41,669 nt of DNA, taken from positions 1 through 41,669 of the forward strand of contig NW_003131851.1 of assembly GCF_000003605.2 (NCBI RefSeq), in the 5' to 3' direction. Shown here in pieces: positions 18,801 through 30,200 of the stretch (position 1 is its first letter; each line of letters opens with the position of its first letter). Made by a program: the position numbers and the translations under genes. The DNA is from Saccoglossus kowalevskii (taxonomy: Eukaryota; Hemichordata; Enteropneusta; Harrimaniidae). Under the pieces are notes generated by a model, which saw only the letters and a list, made by a program, of their open reading frames with translations, searched no databases and was not told the DNA's origin.

Positions 18801-19639
18801 TAGTGACAGCTCATACCACTACTCCTAGCATAGTGACAGCTCATACCACTACTCCTAGCATGGTGACAGCTCATACCACTACTCCTAGCATAGTGACAGC
18901 TCATACCACTACTCCTAGCATAGTGACAGCTCATACCACTACTCCTAGCATAGTGACAGCTCATACCACTACTCCTAGCATGGTGACAGCTCATACCACT
19001 ACTCCTAGCATGGTGACCGCTCATACCACTACTCCTTGCATAGTGACAGCTCATACCACTACTCCTAGCATGGTGACAGCTCAGACCACTACTCCTAGCA
19101 TAGTAACAGCTCATACCACTACTCCTAGCATGGTGACCGCTCATACCACTACTCCTTGCATAGTGACAGCTCATACCACTGCTCCTAGCATAGTGACAGC
19201 TCAGACCACTACTCCTAGCATAGTGACAGCTCATACCACTACTCCTAGCATAGTGACAGCTCAGACCACTACTCCTAGCATAGTGACAGCTGATACCACT
19301 ACTCCTAGCATAGTGACAGCTCATACCACTACTCCTAGCATAGTGACAGCTCATACCACTACTTCTAGCTTGGTGACAGCTCATACCACTACTTCTAGCA
19401 TAGTGACAGCTCATACCACTACTCCTAGCATGGTGACAGCTCCTACTACTACTCTTAGCATGGTGACAGCTCATACCACTACTTCTAGCATGGTGACAGC
19501 TCATACCACTACTCTTAGCATGGTGACAGCTCCTACTACTACTCTTAGCATGGTGACAGCTCATACCACTACTTCTAGCATAGTGACAGCTCAGACCACT
19601 ACTCCTAGCATAGTGACAGCTCATACCACTACTTCCTAG
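15803..19639 (+). CDS. candidate mucin-like repeat frame, segment 6 (1,278 codons)
   Basis: It opens after two single-base insertions (15697 and 15801). Inside, an extra T at 16044-16045 and a missing C near 16065 cancel each other, so about seven residues read VDRSYHYS instead of the repeat. The TTTSRLVTVH marker recurs at 17053. From about 18300 to 18990 it resembles 1260-2000 and 32520-33230, including the QTTPPSI unit at 18460. One unit reads IVMAHTTT (near 17725) because the ACG of GTTACGG became ATG. It ends at 19635, where an extra base gives ACTTCCTAGC. Confidence 0.35.
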   Translation: MTAHTTTPSMVTAPTTTLSMVTAHTTTPSIVTAHTTTSSIVTAQTTTPRIVTAHTTTPSMVTAQTTTPSIVTAHTTTPSMVDRSYHYSCIVTAHTTTPSIVTAHTTTPSIVTAQTTTPSIVTAHTTTPSIVTAQTTTPSIATAHTTTPSIVTAHTTTPSIVTAHTTTPSMVTAQTTTPSIVTVHTTTPSMVTAHTTTPCIVTAHTTTPSIVTAHTTTPSMVTAQTTTPSIVTAHTTIPSMVTAHTTTPSIVTAHTTTPSMVTAHTTTPSIVTAHTTTPSIVTAHTTTPSIVTAHTTTPSIVTAQTTTPSIVTAHTTTPSIVTAHTTTPSIVTAQTTTPSMVTTHTTTPCIMTAHTTTPSMVTAHTTTPSIVTVHTTTPSMVTAHNTTPCIVTAHTTTPCIVTAHTTTSSIVTAQTTTSRLVTVHTTTSSLVTAHTTTSSIVTAHTTTLSMVTAPTTTLSMVTAHTTTSSIVTAHTTTPSMVTAPTTTLSMVTAHTTTSSIVTAQTTTPSIVTAHTTTPSMVTAQTTTPSIVTAHTTTPSMVTAHTTTPCIVTAQTTTPSIVTAHTTTPSIVTAHTTTPSMVTAHTTTPSIVTAHTTTPSIVTAHTTTPSIVTAHTTSPSIVTAQTTTPSIVTAHTTTPSIVMAHTTTPSIVTAQTTTPSMVTTHTTTPCIMTAHTTTPSMVTAHTTTPSIVTVHTTTPSMVTAHTTTPCIVTAPNTTLSMVTAHTTTSSIVTAQTTTPRIVTAHTTTPSMVTAQTTTPSIVTAHTTTSSIVTAHTTTPSMVTAPTTTLSMVTAHTTTSSIVTAHTTTLSMVTAPTTTLSMVAAHTTTSSIVTAQTTTPSIVTAHTTTPSMVTAQTTTPSIVTAHTTTPSMVTAHTTTPCIVTAQTTPPSIVTAHTTTPSMVTTHTTTPCIVTAHTTTPSMVTAQTTTPSIVTVHTTTPSMVTAHTTTPCIVTAHTTTPRIVTAHTTTPRMVTAQTTTPSIVTAHTTTPSMVTAHTTTPCIVTAHTTTPSIVTAHTTTPSMVTAHTTTPSIVTAHTTTPSIVTAHTTTPSIVTAHTTTPSMVTAHTTTPSMVTAHTTTPCIVTAHTTTPSMVTAQTTTPSIVTAHTTTPSMVTAHTTTPCIVTAHTTAPSIVTAQTTTPSIVTAHTTTPSIVTAQTTTPSIVTADTTTPSIVTAHTTTPSIVTAHTTTSSLVTAHTTTSSIVTAHTTTPSMVTAPTTTLSMVTAHTTTSSMVTAHTTTLSMVTAPTTTLSMVTAHTTTSSIVTAQTTTPSIVTAHTTTS
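16042..16067. other. compensated frameshift pair (+T, then -C)
   Basis: TGGTTGACCG has an extra T, and 21 bases later ACTCTTGCA lacks a C. The frame is restored, leaving a short unrelated peptide inside segment 6. Confidence 0.9.
19631..19639. other. frame break: ACTTCCTAGC, a mix of two unit types
   Basis: The Ser type reads ACTTCTAGC and the Pro type ACTCCTAGC. This unit holds both variable bases, one more base than either, and shifts the frame by +1. Confidence 0.9.
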
Positions 19640-19643
19640 CATA

Positions 19644-22600
19644 GTGACAGCTCATACCACTACTCCTAGCATGGTGACAGCTCCTACTACTACTCTTAGC
19701 ATGGTGACAGCTCATACCACTACTTCTAGCATAGTGACAGCTCATACCACTACTCCTAGTATGGTGACAGCTCCTACTACTACTCTTAGCATGGTGACAG
19801 CTCATACCACTACTTCTAGCATAGTGACAGCTCAGACCACTACTCCTAGCATAGTGACAGCTCATACCACTACTCCTAGCATGGTGACAGCTCAGACCAC
19901 TACTCCTAGCATAGTGACAGCTCATACCACTACTCCTAGCATGGTGACCGCTCATACCACTACTCCTTGCATAGTGACAGCTCAGACCACAACTCCTAGT
20001 ATAGTGACAGCTCATACCACTACTCCTAGCATAGTGACAGCTCATACCACTACTCCTAGCATGGTGACAGCTCATACCACTACTCCTAGCATAGTGACAG
20101 CTCATACCACTACTTCTAGCATAGTGACAGCTCATACCACTACTCCTACCATAGTGACAGCTCATACCACTACTCCTAGCATGGTGACAGCTCCTACTAC
20201 TACTCCTAGCATGGTGACAGCTCATACCACTACTTCTAGCATAGTGACAGCTCATACCACTACTCCTAGCATGGTGACAGGTCCTACTACTACTCTTAGC
20301 ATAGTGACAGCTCATACCACTACTTCTAGCATAGTGACAGCTCAGACCACAACTCCTAGCATAGTGACAGCTCGTACCACTACTCCTAGCATGGTGACCG
20401 CTCATACCACTACTCCTTGCATAGTGACAGCTCATACCACTACTCCTAGCATAGTGACAGCTCATACCACTACTCCTAGCATGGTGACAGCTCATACCAC
20501 TACTCCTAGCATAGTGACAGCTCATACCACTACTCCTAGCATAGTGACAGCTCATACCACTACTCCTAGCATAGTGACAGCTCATACCACTACTCCTAGC
20601 ATAGTGACAGCTCATACCACTACTCCTAGCATGGTGACAGCTCCTACTACTACTCTTAGCATGGTGACAGCTCATACCACTACTTCTAGCATAGTGACAG
20701 CTCATACCACTACTCCTAGTATGGTGACAGCTCCTACTACTACTCTTAGCATGGTGACAGCTCATACCACTACTTCTAGCATAGTGACAGCTCAGACCAC
20801 TACTCCTAGCATAGTGACAGCTCATACCACTACTCCTTGCATGGTGACAGCTCAGACCACTACTCCTAGCATAGTGACAGCTCATACCACTACTCCTAGC
20901 ATGGTGACCGCTCATACCACTACTCCTTGCATAGTGACAGCTCATACCACAACTCCTAGTATAGTGACAGCTCATACCACTACTCCTAGCATAGTGACAG
21001 CTCATACCACTACTCCTAGCATGGTGACAGCTCATACCACTACTCCTAGCATAGTGACAGCTCATACCACTACTTCTAGCATAGTGACAGCTCATACCAC
21101 TACTCCTACCATAGTGACAGCTCATACCACTACTCCTAGCATGGTGACAGCTCCTACTACTACTCCTAGCATGGTGACAGCTCATACCACTACTTCTAGC
21201 ATAGTGACAGCTCATACCACTAATCCTAGCATGGTGACAGGTCCTACTACTACTCTTAGCATAGTGACAGCTCATACCACTACTTCTAGCATAGTGACAG
21301 CTCAGACCACAACTCCTAGCATAGTGACAGCTCGTACCACTACTCCTAGCATGGTGACAGCTCAGACCACTACTCCTAGCATAGTGACAGCTCATACCAC
21401 TACTCCTAGCATAGTGACAGCTCAGACCACTACTCCTAGCATAGTGACATCTCATACCACTACTCCTAGCATAGTGACAGCTCAGACCACTACTCCTAGC
21501 ATAGTGACAGCTCATACCACTACTCCTAGCATAGTTACAGCTCATACCACTACTCCTAGCATAGCGACAACTCAGACCACTACTCCTAGCATGGTGACCA
21601 CTCATACCGCTACTCCTTGCATAGTGACAGCTCATACCACTACTCCTAGCATGGTGACAGCTCAGACCACTACTCCTAGCAGAGTGACAGTTCATACCAC
21701 TACTCCTAGCATGGTGACCGCTCATACCACTACTCCTTGCATAGTGGCAGCTCATACCACTACTCCTAGCATGGTGACAGCTCATACCACTACTCCTAGC
21801 ATGGTGACAGCTCAGACCACTACTCCTAGCATAGTGACAGCTCATACCACTACTCCTAGCATGGTGACCGCTCATACCACTACTCCTTGCATAGTGACAG
21901 CTCATACCACTACTCCTAGCATAGTGACAGCTCATACCACTACTCCTAGCATGGTGACAGCTCATACCACTACTCCAAGCATAGTGACAGCTCATACCAC
22001 TACTCCTAGCATAGTGACAGCTCATACCACTACTCCTAGCATAGTGACAGCTCATACCACTACTCCTAGCATGGTGACAGCTCATACCACTACTTCTAGC
22101 ATAGTGACAGCTCATACCACTACTCCTAGGATGGTGACAGCTCCTACTACTACTCTTAGCATGGTGACAGCTCATACCACTACTCCTAGCATGGTGACCG
22201 CTCATACCACAACTCCTTGCATAGTGACAGCTCATACCACTACTCCTTGCATGGTGACAGCTCAGACCACTACTCCTAGCATAGTGACAGCTCATACCAC
22301 TACTCCTAGCATGGTGACCGCTCATACCACTACTCCTTGCATAGTGACAGCTCATACCACAACTCCTAGTATAGTGACAGCTCATACCACTACTCCTAGC
22401 ATAGTGACAGCTCATACCACTACTCCTAGCATGGTGACAGCTCATACCACTACTCCTAGCATAGTGACAGCTCATACCACTACTTCTAGCATAGTGACAG
22501 CTCATACCACTACTCCTACCATAGTGACAGCTCATACCACTACTCCTAGCATGGTGACAGCTCCTACTACTACTCCTAGCATGGTGACAGCTCATACCAC

Positions 22601-24206
22601 TACTTCTAGCATAGTGACAGCTCATACCACTACTCCTAGCATGGTGACAGCTCATACCACTACTTCTAGCATAGTGACAGCTCAGACCACTACTCCTAGC
22701 ATAGTGACAGCTCATACCACTACTCCTAGCATGGTGACAGCTCAGACCACTACTCCTAGCATAGTGACAGCTCATACCACTACTCCTAGCATGGTGACCG
22801 CTCATACCACTACTCCTTGCATAGTGACAGCTCAGACCACAACTCTTAGCATAGTGACAGCTCATACCACTACTCCTAGCATAGTGACAGCTCATACCAC
22901 TACTCCTAGCATGGTGACAGCTCATACCACTACTCCTAGCATAGTGACAGCTCATACCACTACTTCTAGCATAGTGACAGCTCATACCACTACTCCTAGC
23001 ATAGTGACAGCTCATACCACTACTCCTAGCATGGTGACAGCTCCTACTACTACTCCTAGCATGGTGACAGCTCATACCACTACTTCTAGCATAGTGACAG
23101 CTCATACCACTAATCCTAGCATGGTGACAGGTCCAACTACTACTCCTAGCATGGTGACAGCTCAGACCACTACTCCTAGCATAGTGACAGCTCATACCAC
23201 TACTCCTAGCATGGTGACCGCTCATACCACTACTCCTTGCATAGTGACAGCTCAGACCACAACTCTTAGCATAGTGACAGCTCATACCACTACTCCTAGC
23301 ATAGTGACAGCTCATACCACTACTCCTAGCATGGTGACAGCTCATACCACTACTCCTAGCATAGTGACAGCTCATACCACTACTTCTAGCATAGTGACAG
23401 CTCATACCACTACTCCTAGCATAGTGACAGCTCATACCACTACTCCTAGCATGGTGACAGCTCCTACTACTACTCCTAGCATGGTGACAGCTCATACCAC
23501 TACTTCTAGCATAGTGACAGCTCATACCACTAATCCTAGCATGGTGACAGCTCCTACTACTACTCTTAGCATGGTGACAGCTCATACCACTACTTCTAGC
23601 ATAGTGACAGCTCATACCACTACTCCTAGGATGGTGACAGCTCCTACTACTACTCTTAGCATGGTGACAGCTCATACCACTACTCCTAGCATGGTGACCG
23701 CTCATACCACAACTCCTTGCATAGTGACAGCTCATACCACTACTCCTTGCATGGTGACAGCTCAGACCACTACTCCTAGCATAGTGACAGCTCATACCAC
23801 TACTCCTAGCATGGTGACCGCTCATACCACTACTCCTTGCATAGTGACAGCTCATACCACTACTCCTAGCATAGTGACAGCTCATACCACTACTTATAGC
23901 ATAGTGACAGCTCAGACCACTACTTCTAGACTAGTGACAGTTCATACCACTACTTCTAGCTTGGTGACAGCTCATACCACTACTTCTAGCATAGTGACAG
24001 CTCATACCACTACTCCTAGCATGGTGACAGCTCCTACTACTACTCTTAGCATGGTGACAGCTCATAGCACTACTTCTAGCATAGTGACAGCTCATACCAC
24101 TACTCCTAGCATGGTGACAGCTCCTACTACTACTCTTAGCATGGTGACAGCTCATACCACTACTTCTAGCATAGTGACAGCTCATACCACTACTCCTACA
24201 TGGTGA
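19644..24206 (+). CDS. candidate mucin-like repeat frame, segment 7 (1,520 codons)
   Basis: This stretch is dominated by local higher-order duplication. Segments sharing the TTTPTIV unit occur at 20141, 21101 and 22511, and a pair sharing QTTTLSI lies at 22841 and 23261. His units and Pro-type VTAPTTTPSM units are frequent and Cys units (TTTPCI) are regular. The TTTSRLVTVH marker appears again at 23926. The frame closes where one G is missing near 24199 (CCTACATGG instead of CCTAGCATGG), shifting directly into the next open segment, which overlaps it by a few bases. Confidence 0.35.
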   Translation: MTAHTTTPSMVTAPTTTLSMVTAHTTTSSIVTAHTTTPSMVTAPTTTLSMVTAHTTTSSIVTAQTTTPSIVTAHTTTPSMVTAQTTTPSIVTAHTTTPSMVTAHTTTPCIVTAQTTTPSIVTAHTTTPSIVTAHTTTPSMVTAHTTTPSIVTAHTTTSSIVTAHTTTPTIVTAHTTTPSMVTAPTTTPSMVTAHTTTSSIVTAHTTTPSMVTGPTTTLSIVTAHTTTSSIVTAQTTTPSIVTARTTTPSMVTAHTTTPCIVTAHTTTPSIVTAHTTTPSMVTAHTTTPSIVTAHTTTPSIVTAHTTTPSIVTAHTTTPSIVTAHTTTPSMVTAPTTTLSMVTAHTTTSSIVTAHTTTPSMVTAPTTTLSMVTAHTTTSSIVTAQTTTPSIVTAHTTTPCMVTAQTTTPSIVTAHTTTPSMVTAHTTTPCIVTAHTTTPSIVTAHTTTPSIVTAHTTTPSMVTAHTTTPSIVTAHTTTSSIVTAHTTTPTIVTAHTTTPSMVTAPTTTPSMVTAHTTTSSIVTAHTTNPSMVTGPTTTLSIVTAHTTTSSIVTAQTTTPSIVTARTTTPSMVTAQTTTPSIVTAHTTTPSIVTAQTTTPSIVTSHTTTPSIVTAQTTTPSIVTAHTTTPSIVTAHTTTPSIATTQTTTPSMVTTHTATPCIVTAHTTTPSMVTAQTTTPSRVTVHTTTPSMVTAHTTTPCIVAAHTTTPSMVTAHTTTPSMVTAQTTTPSIVTAHTTTPSMVTAHTTTPCIVTAHTTTPSIVTAHTTTPSMVTAHTTTPSIVTAHTTTPSIVTAHTTTPSIVTAHTTTPSMVTAHTTTSSIVTAHTTTPRMVTAPTTTLSMVTAHTTTPSMVTAHTTTPCIVTAHTTTPCMVTAQTTTPSIVTAHTTTPSMVTAHTTTPCIVTAHTTTPSIVTAHTTTPSIVTAHTTTPSMVTAHTTTPSIVTAHTTTSSIVTAHTTTPTIVTAHTTTPSMVTAPTTTPSMVTAHTTTSSIVTAHTTTPSMVTAHTTTSSIVTAQTTTPSIVTAHTTTPSMVTAQTTTPSIVTAHTTTPSMVTAHTTTPCIVTAQTTTLSIVTAHTTTPSIVTAHTTTPSMVTAHTTTPSIVTAHTTTSSIVTAHTTTPSIVTAHTTTPSMVTAPTTTPSMVTAHTTTSSIVTAHTTNPSMVTGPTTTPSMVTAQTTTPSIVTAHTTTPSMVTAHTTTPCIVTAQTTTLSIVTAHTTTPSIVTAHTTTPSMVTAHTTTPSIVTAHTTTSSIVTAHTTTPSIVTAHTTTPSMVTAPTTTPSMVTAHTTTSSIVTAHTTNPSMVTAPTTTLSMVTAHTTTSSIVTAHTTTPRMVTAPTTTLSMVTAHTTTPSMVTAHTTTPCIVTAHTTTPCMVTAQTTTPSIVTAHTTTPSMVTAHTTTPCIVTAHTTTPSIVTAHTTTYSIVTAQTTTSRLVTVHTTTSSLVTAHTTTSSIVTAHTTTPSMVTAPTTTLSMVTAHSTTSSIVTAHTTTPSMVTAPTTTLSMVTAHTTTSSIVTAHTTTPTW
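19650..21350 (+). repeat. tandem higher-order repeat with 960-bp (32-unit) period
   Basis: The copies 19650-20390 and 20610-21350 share CCTAGTATGG, AACTCCTAGTATAG, CCTACCATAG and GCTCGTACC at constant spacing. A partial third copy (22330-22620) is offset 1,410 bp from the second. Confidence 0.9.
22780..23560 (+). repeat. tandem duplication with 420-bp (14-unit) period
   Basis: AACTCTTAGC occurs at 22841 and 23261, followed by the same order of units up to TTNPSM. A VTGPTTT unit then follows in the first copy and a VTAPTTT unit in the second. Confidence 0.9.
24195..24203. other. frame break: missing G
   Basis: CCTACATGG stands for CCTAGCATGG. The loss shifts the frame by -1 and undoes the shift at 19635. 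Confidence 0.9.
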
Positions 24207-27200
24207 CAGCTCCTACTACTACTCTTAGCATGGTGACAGCTCATACCACTACTTCTAGCATAGTGACAGCTCAGACCACTACTCCTAGCATAGTGACAGC
24301 TCATACCACTACTCCTAGCATGGTGACAGCTCAGACCACTACTCCTAGCATAGTGACAGCTCATACCACTACTCCTAGCATGGTGACCGCTCATACCACT
24401 ACTCCTTGCATAGTGACAGCTCAGACCACAACTCCTAGCATAGTGACAGCTCATACCACTACTCCTAGCATAGTGACAGCTCATACCACTACTCCTAGCA
24501 TGGTGACAGCTCATACCACTACTCCTAGCATAGTGACAGCTCATACCACTACTCCTAGCATAGTGACAGCTCATACCACTACTCCTAGCATAGTGACAGC
24601 TCATACCACTGCTCCTAGCATGGTGACAGGTCCTACTACTACTCTTAGCACGGTGACAGCTCATACCACTACTTCTAGCATAGTGACAGCTCAGACCACA
24701 ACTCCTAGCATAGTGACAGCTCATACCACTACTCCTAGCATGGTGACAGCTCAGACCACTACTCCTAGCATAGTGACAGCTCATACCACTACTCCTAGCA
24801 TAGTGACAGCTCAGACCACTACTCCTAGCATAGTGACAGCTCATACCACTACTCCTAGCATAGTGACAGCTCAGACCACTACTCCTAGCATAGTGACAGC
24901 TCATACCACTACTCCTAGCATAGTTACGGCTCATACCACTACTCCTAGCATAGTGACAGCTCAGACCACTACTCCTAGCATGGTGACCACTCATACCACT
25001 ACTCCTTGCATAGTGACAGCTCATACCACTACTCCTAGCATGGTGACAGCTCAGACCACTACTCCTAGCATAGTGACAGCTCAGACCACTACTCCTAGCA
25101 TAGTGACAGCTCATACCACTACTTCTAGCTTGGTGACAGCTCATACCACTACTTCTAGCATAGTGACAGCTCATACCACTACTCCTAGCACGGTGACAGC
25201 TCCTACTACTACTCTTAGCATGGTGACAGCTCATACCACTACATCTAGCATAGTGACAGCTCATACCACTACTCCTAGCATGGTGACAGCTCCTAATACT
25301 ACTCTTAGCATGGTGACAGCTCATACCACTACTTCTAGCATAGTGACAGCTCAGACCACTACTCCTAGCATAGTGACAGCTCATACCACTACTAGCATGG
25401 TGACAGCTCAGACCACTACTCCTAGCATAGTGACAGCTCATACCACTACTCCTAGCATGGTGACCGCTCATACCACTACTCCTTGCATAGTGACAGCTCA
25501 GACCACTACTCCTAGCATAGTGACAGCTCATACCACTACTCCTAGCATGGTGACCACTCATACCACTACTCCTTGCATAGTGACAGCTCATACCACTACT
25601 CCTAGCATAGTGACAGCTCAGACCACTACTCCTAGCATAGTGACAGCTCATACCACTACTCCTTGCATAGTGACAGCTCATACCACTACTCCTAGCATAG
25701 TGACAGCTCATACCACTACTCCTAGCATAGTGACAGCTCATACAACTACTCCTAGCATGGTGACAGCTCATACCACTACTCCTTGCATAGTGACAGCTCA
25801 TACCACTACTCCTAGCATAGTGACAGCTCATACCACTACTCCTAGCATGGTGACAGCTCATACCACTACTCCTTGCATAGTGACAGCTCATACCTCTACT
25901 CCTAGCATGGTGACAGCTCATACCACTACTTCTAGCATAGTGACAGCTCATACCACTACTCCTAGCATAGTGACAGCTCATACCACTACTTCTAGTATAG
26001 TGACAGCTCAGACCACTACTCCTAGCATAGTGACAGCTCATACCACTACTCCTAGCATGGTGACAGCTCATACCACTACTCCTAGCATGGTGACAGCTCA
26101 GACCACTACTCCTAGCATAGTGACAGCTCATACCACTGTTCCTAGCATGGTGACCGCTCATACCACTACTCCTAGCATAGTGACAGCTCATACCACTACT
26201 CCTAGCATAGTGACAGCTCATACCACTACTCCTAGCATGGTGACATCTCATACCACTACTCCTAGCATAGTGACAGCTCATACCACTACTCCTAGCATAG
26301 TGACAGCTCATACCACTACTCCTAGCATAGTGACAGCTCATACCACTACTCCTAGCATGGTGACAGCTCATACCACTACTCCTAGCATAGTGACAGCTCA
26401 GACCACTACTCCTAGCATAGTGACAGCTCATACCACTACTCCTTGCATAGTGACAGCTCATACCACTACTCCTAGCATGGTGACAGCTCATACCGCTACT
26501 CCTAGCATAGTGACAGCTCATACCACTACTCCTTGCATAGTGACAGCTCATACCACTACTCTTAGCATAGTGACAGCTCAGACCACTACTCCTAGCATAG
26601 TGACAGCTCATACCACTACTCCTTGCATAGTGACAGCTCATACCACTACTCCTAGCATAGTGACAGCTCATACCACTACTCCTAGCACAGTGACAGCTCA
26701 TACCACTACTCCTAGCATGGTGACAGCTCAGACCACTACTCCTAGCATAGTGACAGCTCATACCACTACTCCTAGCATAGTGACAGCTCAGACCACTACT
26801 CCTAGCATAGTGACAGCTCATACCACTACTCCTAGCATAGTGACAGCTCAGACCACTACTCCTAGCATAGTGACAGCTCATACCACTACTCCTAGCATAG
26901 TTACAGCTCATACCACTACTCCTAGCATAGTGACAGCTCAGACCACTACTCCTAGCATAGTGACAGCTCATACCACTACTCCTAGCATAGTGACAGCTCA
27001 TACCACTACTCCTAGCATAGTGACAGCTCAGACCACTACTCCTAGCATGGTGACAGCTCATACCACTACTCCTAGCATAGTGACAGCTCATACCACTACT
27101 CCTAGCATAGTGACAGCTCATACCACTACTCCTAGCATAGTGACAGCTCATACCACTACTCCTAGCATAGTGACAGCTCAGACCACTACTCCTAGCATAG

Positions 27201-30200
27201 TGACAGCTCATACCACTACTCCTAGGATGGTGACAGCTCATACTACTACTCCTAGCATGGTGACAGCTCAGACCACTACTCCTAGCATGGTGACCGCTCT
27301 TACCACAACTCCTTGCATAGTGACAGCTCATACCACTACTCCTTGCATGGTGACAGCTCAGACCACTACTCCTAGCATAGTGACAGCTCATACCACTACT
27401 CCTAGCATGGTGACCGCTCATACCACTACTCCTTGCATAGTGACAGCTTATACCACTACTCCTAGCATAGTGACAGCTCATACCACTACTTCTAGCATAG
27501 TGACAGCTCAGACCACTACTTCTAGCATAGTGACAGTTCATACCACTACTTCTAGCTTGGTGACAGCTCATACCACTACTTCTAGCATAGTGACAGCTCA
27601 TACCACTACTCCTAGCATGGTGACAGCTCCTACTACTACTCTTAGCATGGTGACAGCTCATACCACTACTTCTAGCATAGTGACAGCTCATACCACTACT
27701 CCTAGCATGGTGACAGCTCCTACTACTACTCTTAGCATGGTGACAGCTCATACCACTACTTCTAGCATAGTGACAGCTCAGACCACTACTCCTAGCATAG
27801 TGACAGCTCATACCACTACTCCTAGCATGGTGACAGCTCAGACCACTACTCCTAGCATAGTGACAGCTCATACCACTACTCCTAGCATGGTGACCGCTCA
27901 TACCACTACTCCTTGCATAGTGACAGCTCAGACCACAAATCCTAGCATAGTGACAGCTCATACCACTACTCCCAGCATAGTGACAGCTCATACCACTACT
28001 CCTAGCATGGTGACAGCTCATACCACTACTCCTAGCATAGTGACAGCTCATACCACTACTCCTAGCATAGTGACAGCTCATACCACTACTCCTAGCATAG
28101 TGACAGCTCATACAACTACTCCTAGCATGGTGACAGCTCCTACTACTACTCCTAGCATGGTGACAGCTCATACCACTACTTCTAGCATAGTGACAGCTCA
28201 TACAACTAATCCTAGCATGGTGACAGGTCCTACTACTACTCTTAGCACGGTGACAGCTCATACCACTACTTCTAGCATAGTGACAGCTCAGACCACAACT
28301 CCTAGCATAGTGACAGCTCATACCACTACTCCTAGCATGGTGACAGCTCAGACCACTACTCCTCGCATAGTGACAGCTCATACCACTACTCCTAGCATAG
28401 TGACAGCTCAGACCACTACTCCTAGCATAGTGACAGCTCATACCACTACTCCTAGCATAGTGACAGCTCAGACCACTACTCCTAGCATAGTGACAGCTCA
28501 TACCACTACTCCTAGCATAGTGACAGCTCATACCACTACTCCTAGCATAGTGACAGCTCAGACCACTACTTCTAGCATAGTGACAGCTCATACCACTACT
28601 TCTAGCATAGTGACAGCTCAGACCACTACTCCTAGCATAGTGACAGCTCATACCACTACTTCTAGCTTGGTGACAGCTCATACCACTACTTCTAGCATAG
28701 TGACAGCTCATACCACTACTCCTAGCATGGTGACAGCTCCTACTACTACTCTTAGCATGGTGACAGCTCATACCACTACTCCTAGCATAGTGACAGCTCA
28801 TACCACTACTTCTAGCATAGTGACAGCTCAGACCACTACTCCTCGCATAGTGACAGCTCATACCACTACTCCTAGCATGGTGACAGCTCAGACCACTACT
28901 CCTAGCATAGTGACAGCTCATACCACTACTCCTAGCATGGTGACCGCTCATACCACTACTCCTTGCATAGTGACAGCTCATACCACTACTCCTAGCATAG
29001 TGACATCTCATACCACTACTCCTAGCATAGTGACAGCTCAGACCACTACTCCTAGCATAGTGACAGCTTATACCACTACTCCTAGCATATTGACAGCTCA
29101 TTCAGCTCAGACCACTACTCTTAGCACGGTGACAGCTCATACCACTACTTCTAGCACAGTGACAGCTCATACCACTACTCCTAGCATGGTGACAGCTCAG
29201 ACCACTACTCCTAGCATAGTGACAGCTCATACCACTACTCCTAGCATAGTGACAGCTCAGACCACTACTCCTAGCATAGTGACAGCTCATACCACTACTC
29301 CTAGCATAGTGACAGCTCAGACCACTACTCCTAGCATAGTGACAGCTCATACCACTACTCCTAGCATAGTTACAGCTCATACCACTACTCCTAGCATAGT
29401 GACAGCTCAGACCACTACTCCTAGCATAGTGACAGCTCATACCACTACTCCTAGCATAGTGACAGCTCATACCACTACTCCTAGCATAGTGACAGCTCAG
29501 ACCACTACTCCTAGCATAGTGACAGCTCATACCACTACTTCTAGCATAGTGACAGCTCATACCACTACTCCTAGAATAGTGACAGCTCAGACCACTACTC
29601 CTAGCATATTGACAGCTCATTCAGCTCAGACCACTACTTCTAGCATAGTGATAGCTCATACCACTACTCCTAGCATAGTGACAGCTCATACCACTACTCC
29701 TAGCATAGTGACAGCTCATACCACTACTCCTAGCATAGTGACAGCTCATACCACTACTCCTAGCATAGTGACAGCTCAGACCACTACTTCTAGCATAGTG
29801 ACAGCTCAGACCACAACTCCTAGCATAGTGACAGCTCATACCACTACTCCTAGCATGGTGACAGCTCAGACCACTACTCCTCGCATAGTGACAGCTCATA
29901 CCACTACTCCTAGCATAGTGACAGCTCAGACCACTACTCCTAGCATAGTGACAGCTCATACCACTACTCCTAGCATAGTGACAGCTCAGACCACTACTCC
30001 TAGCATAGTGACAGCTCATACCACTACTCCTAGCATAGTGACAGCTCATACCACTACTCCTAGCATAGTGACAGCTCAGACCACTACTTCTAGCATAGTG
30101 ACAGCTCATACCACTACTTCTAGCATAGTGACAGCTCAGACCACTACTCCTAGCATAGTGACAGCTCATACCACTACTTCTAGCTTGGTGACAGCTCATA

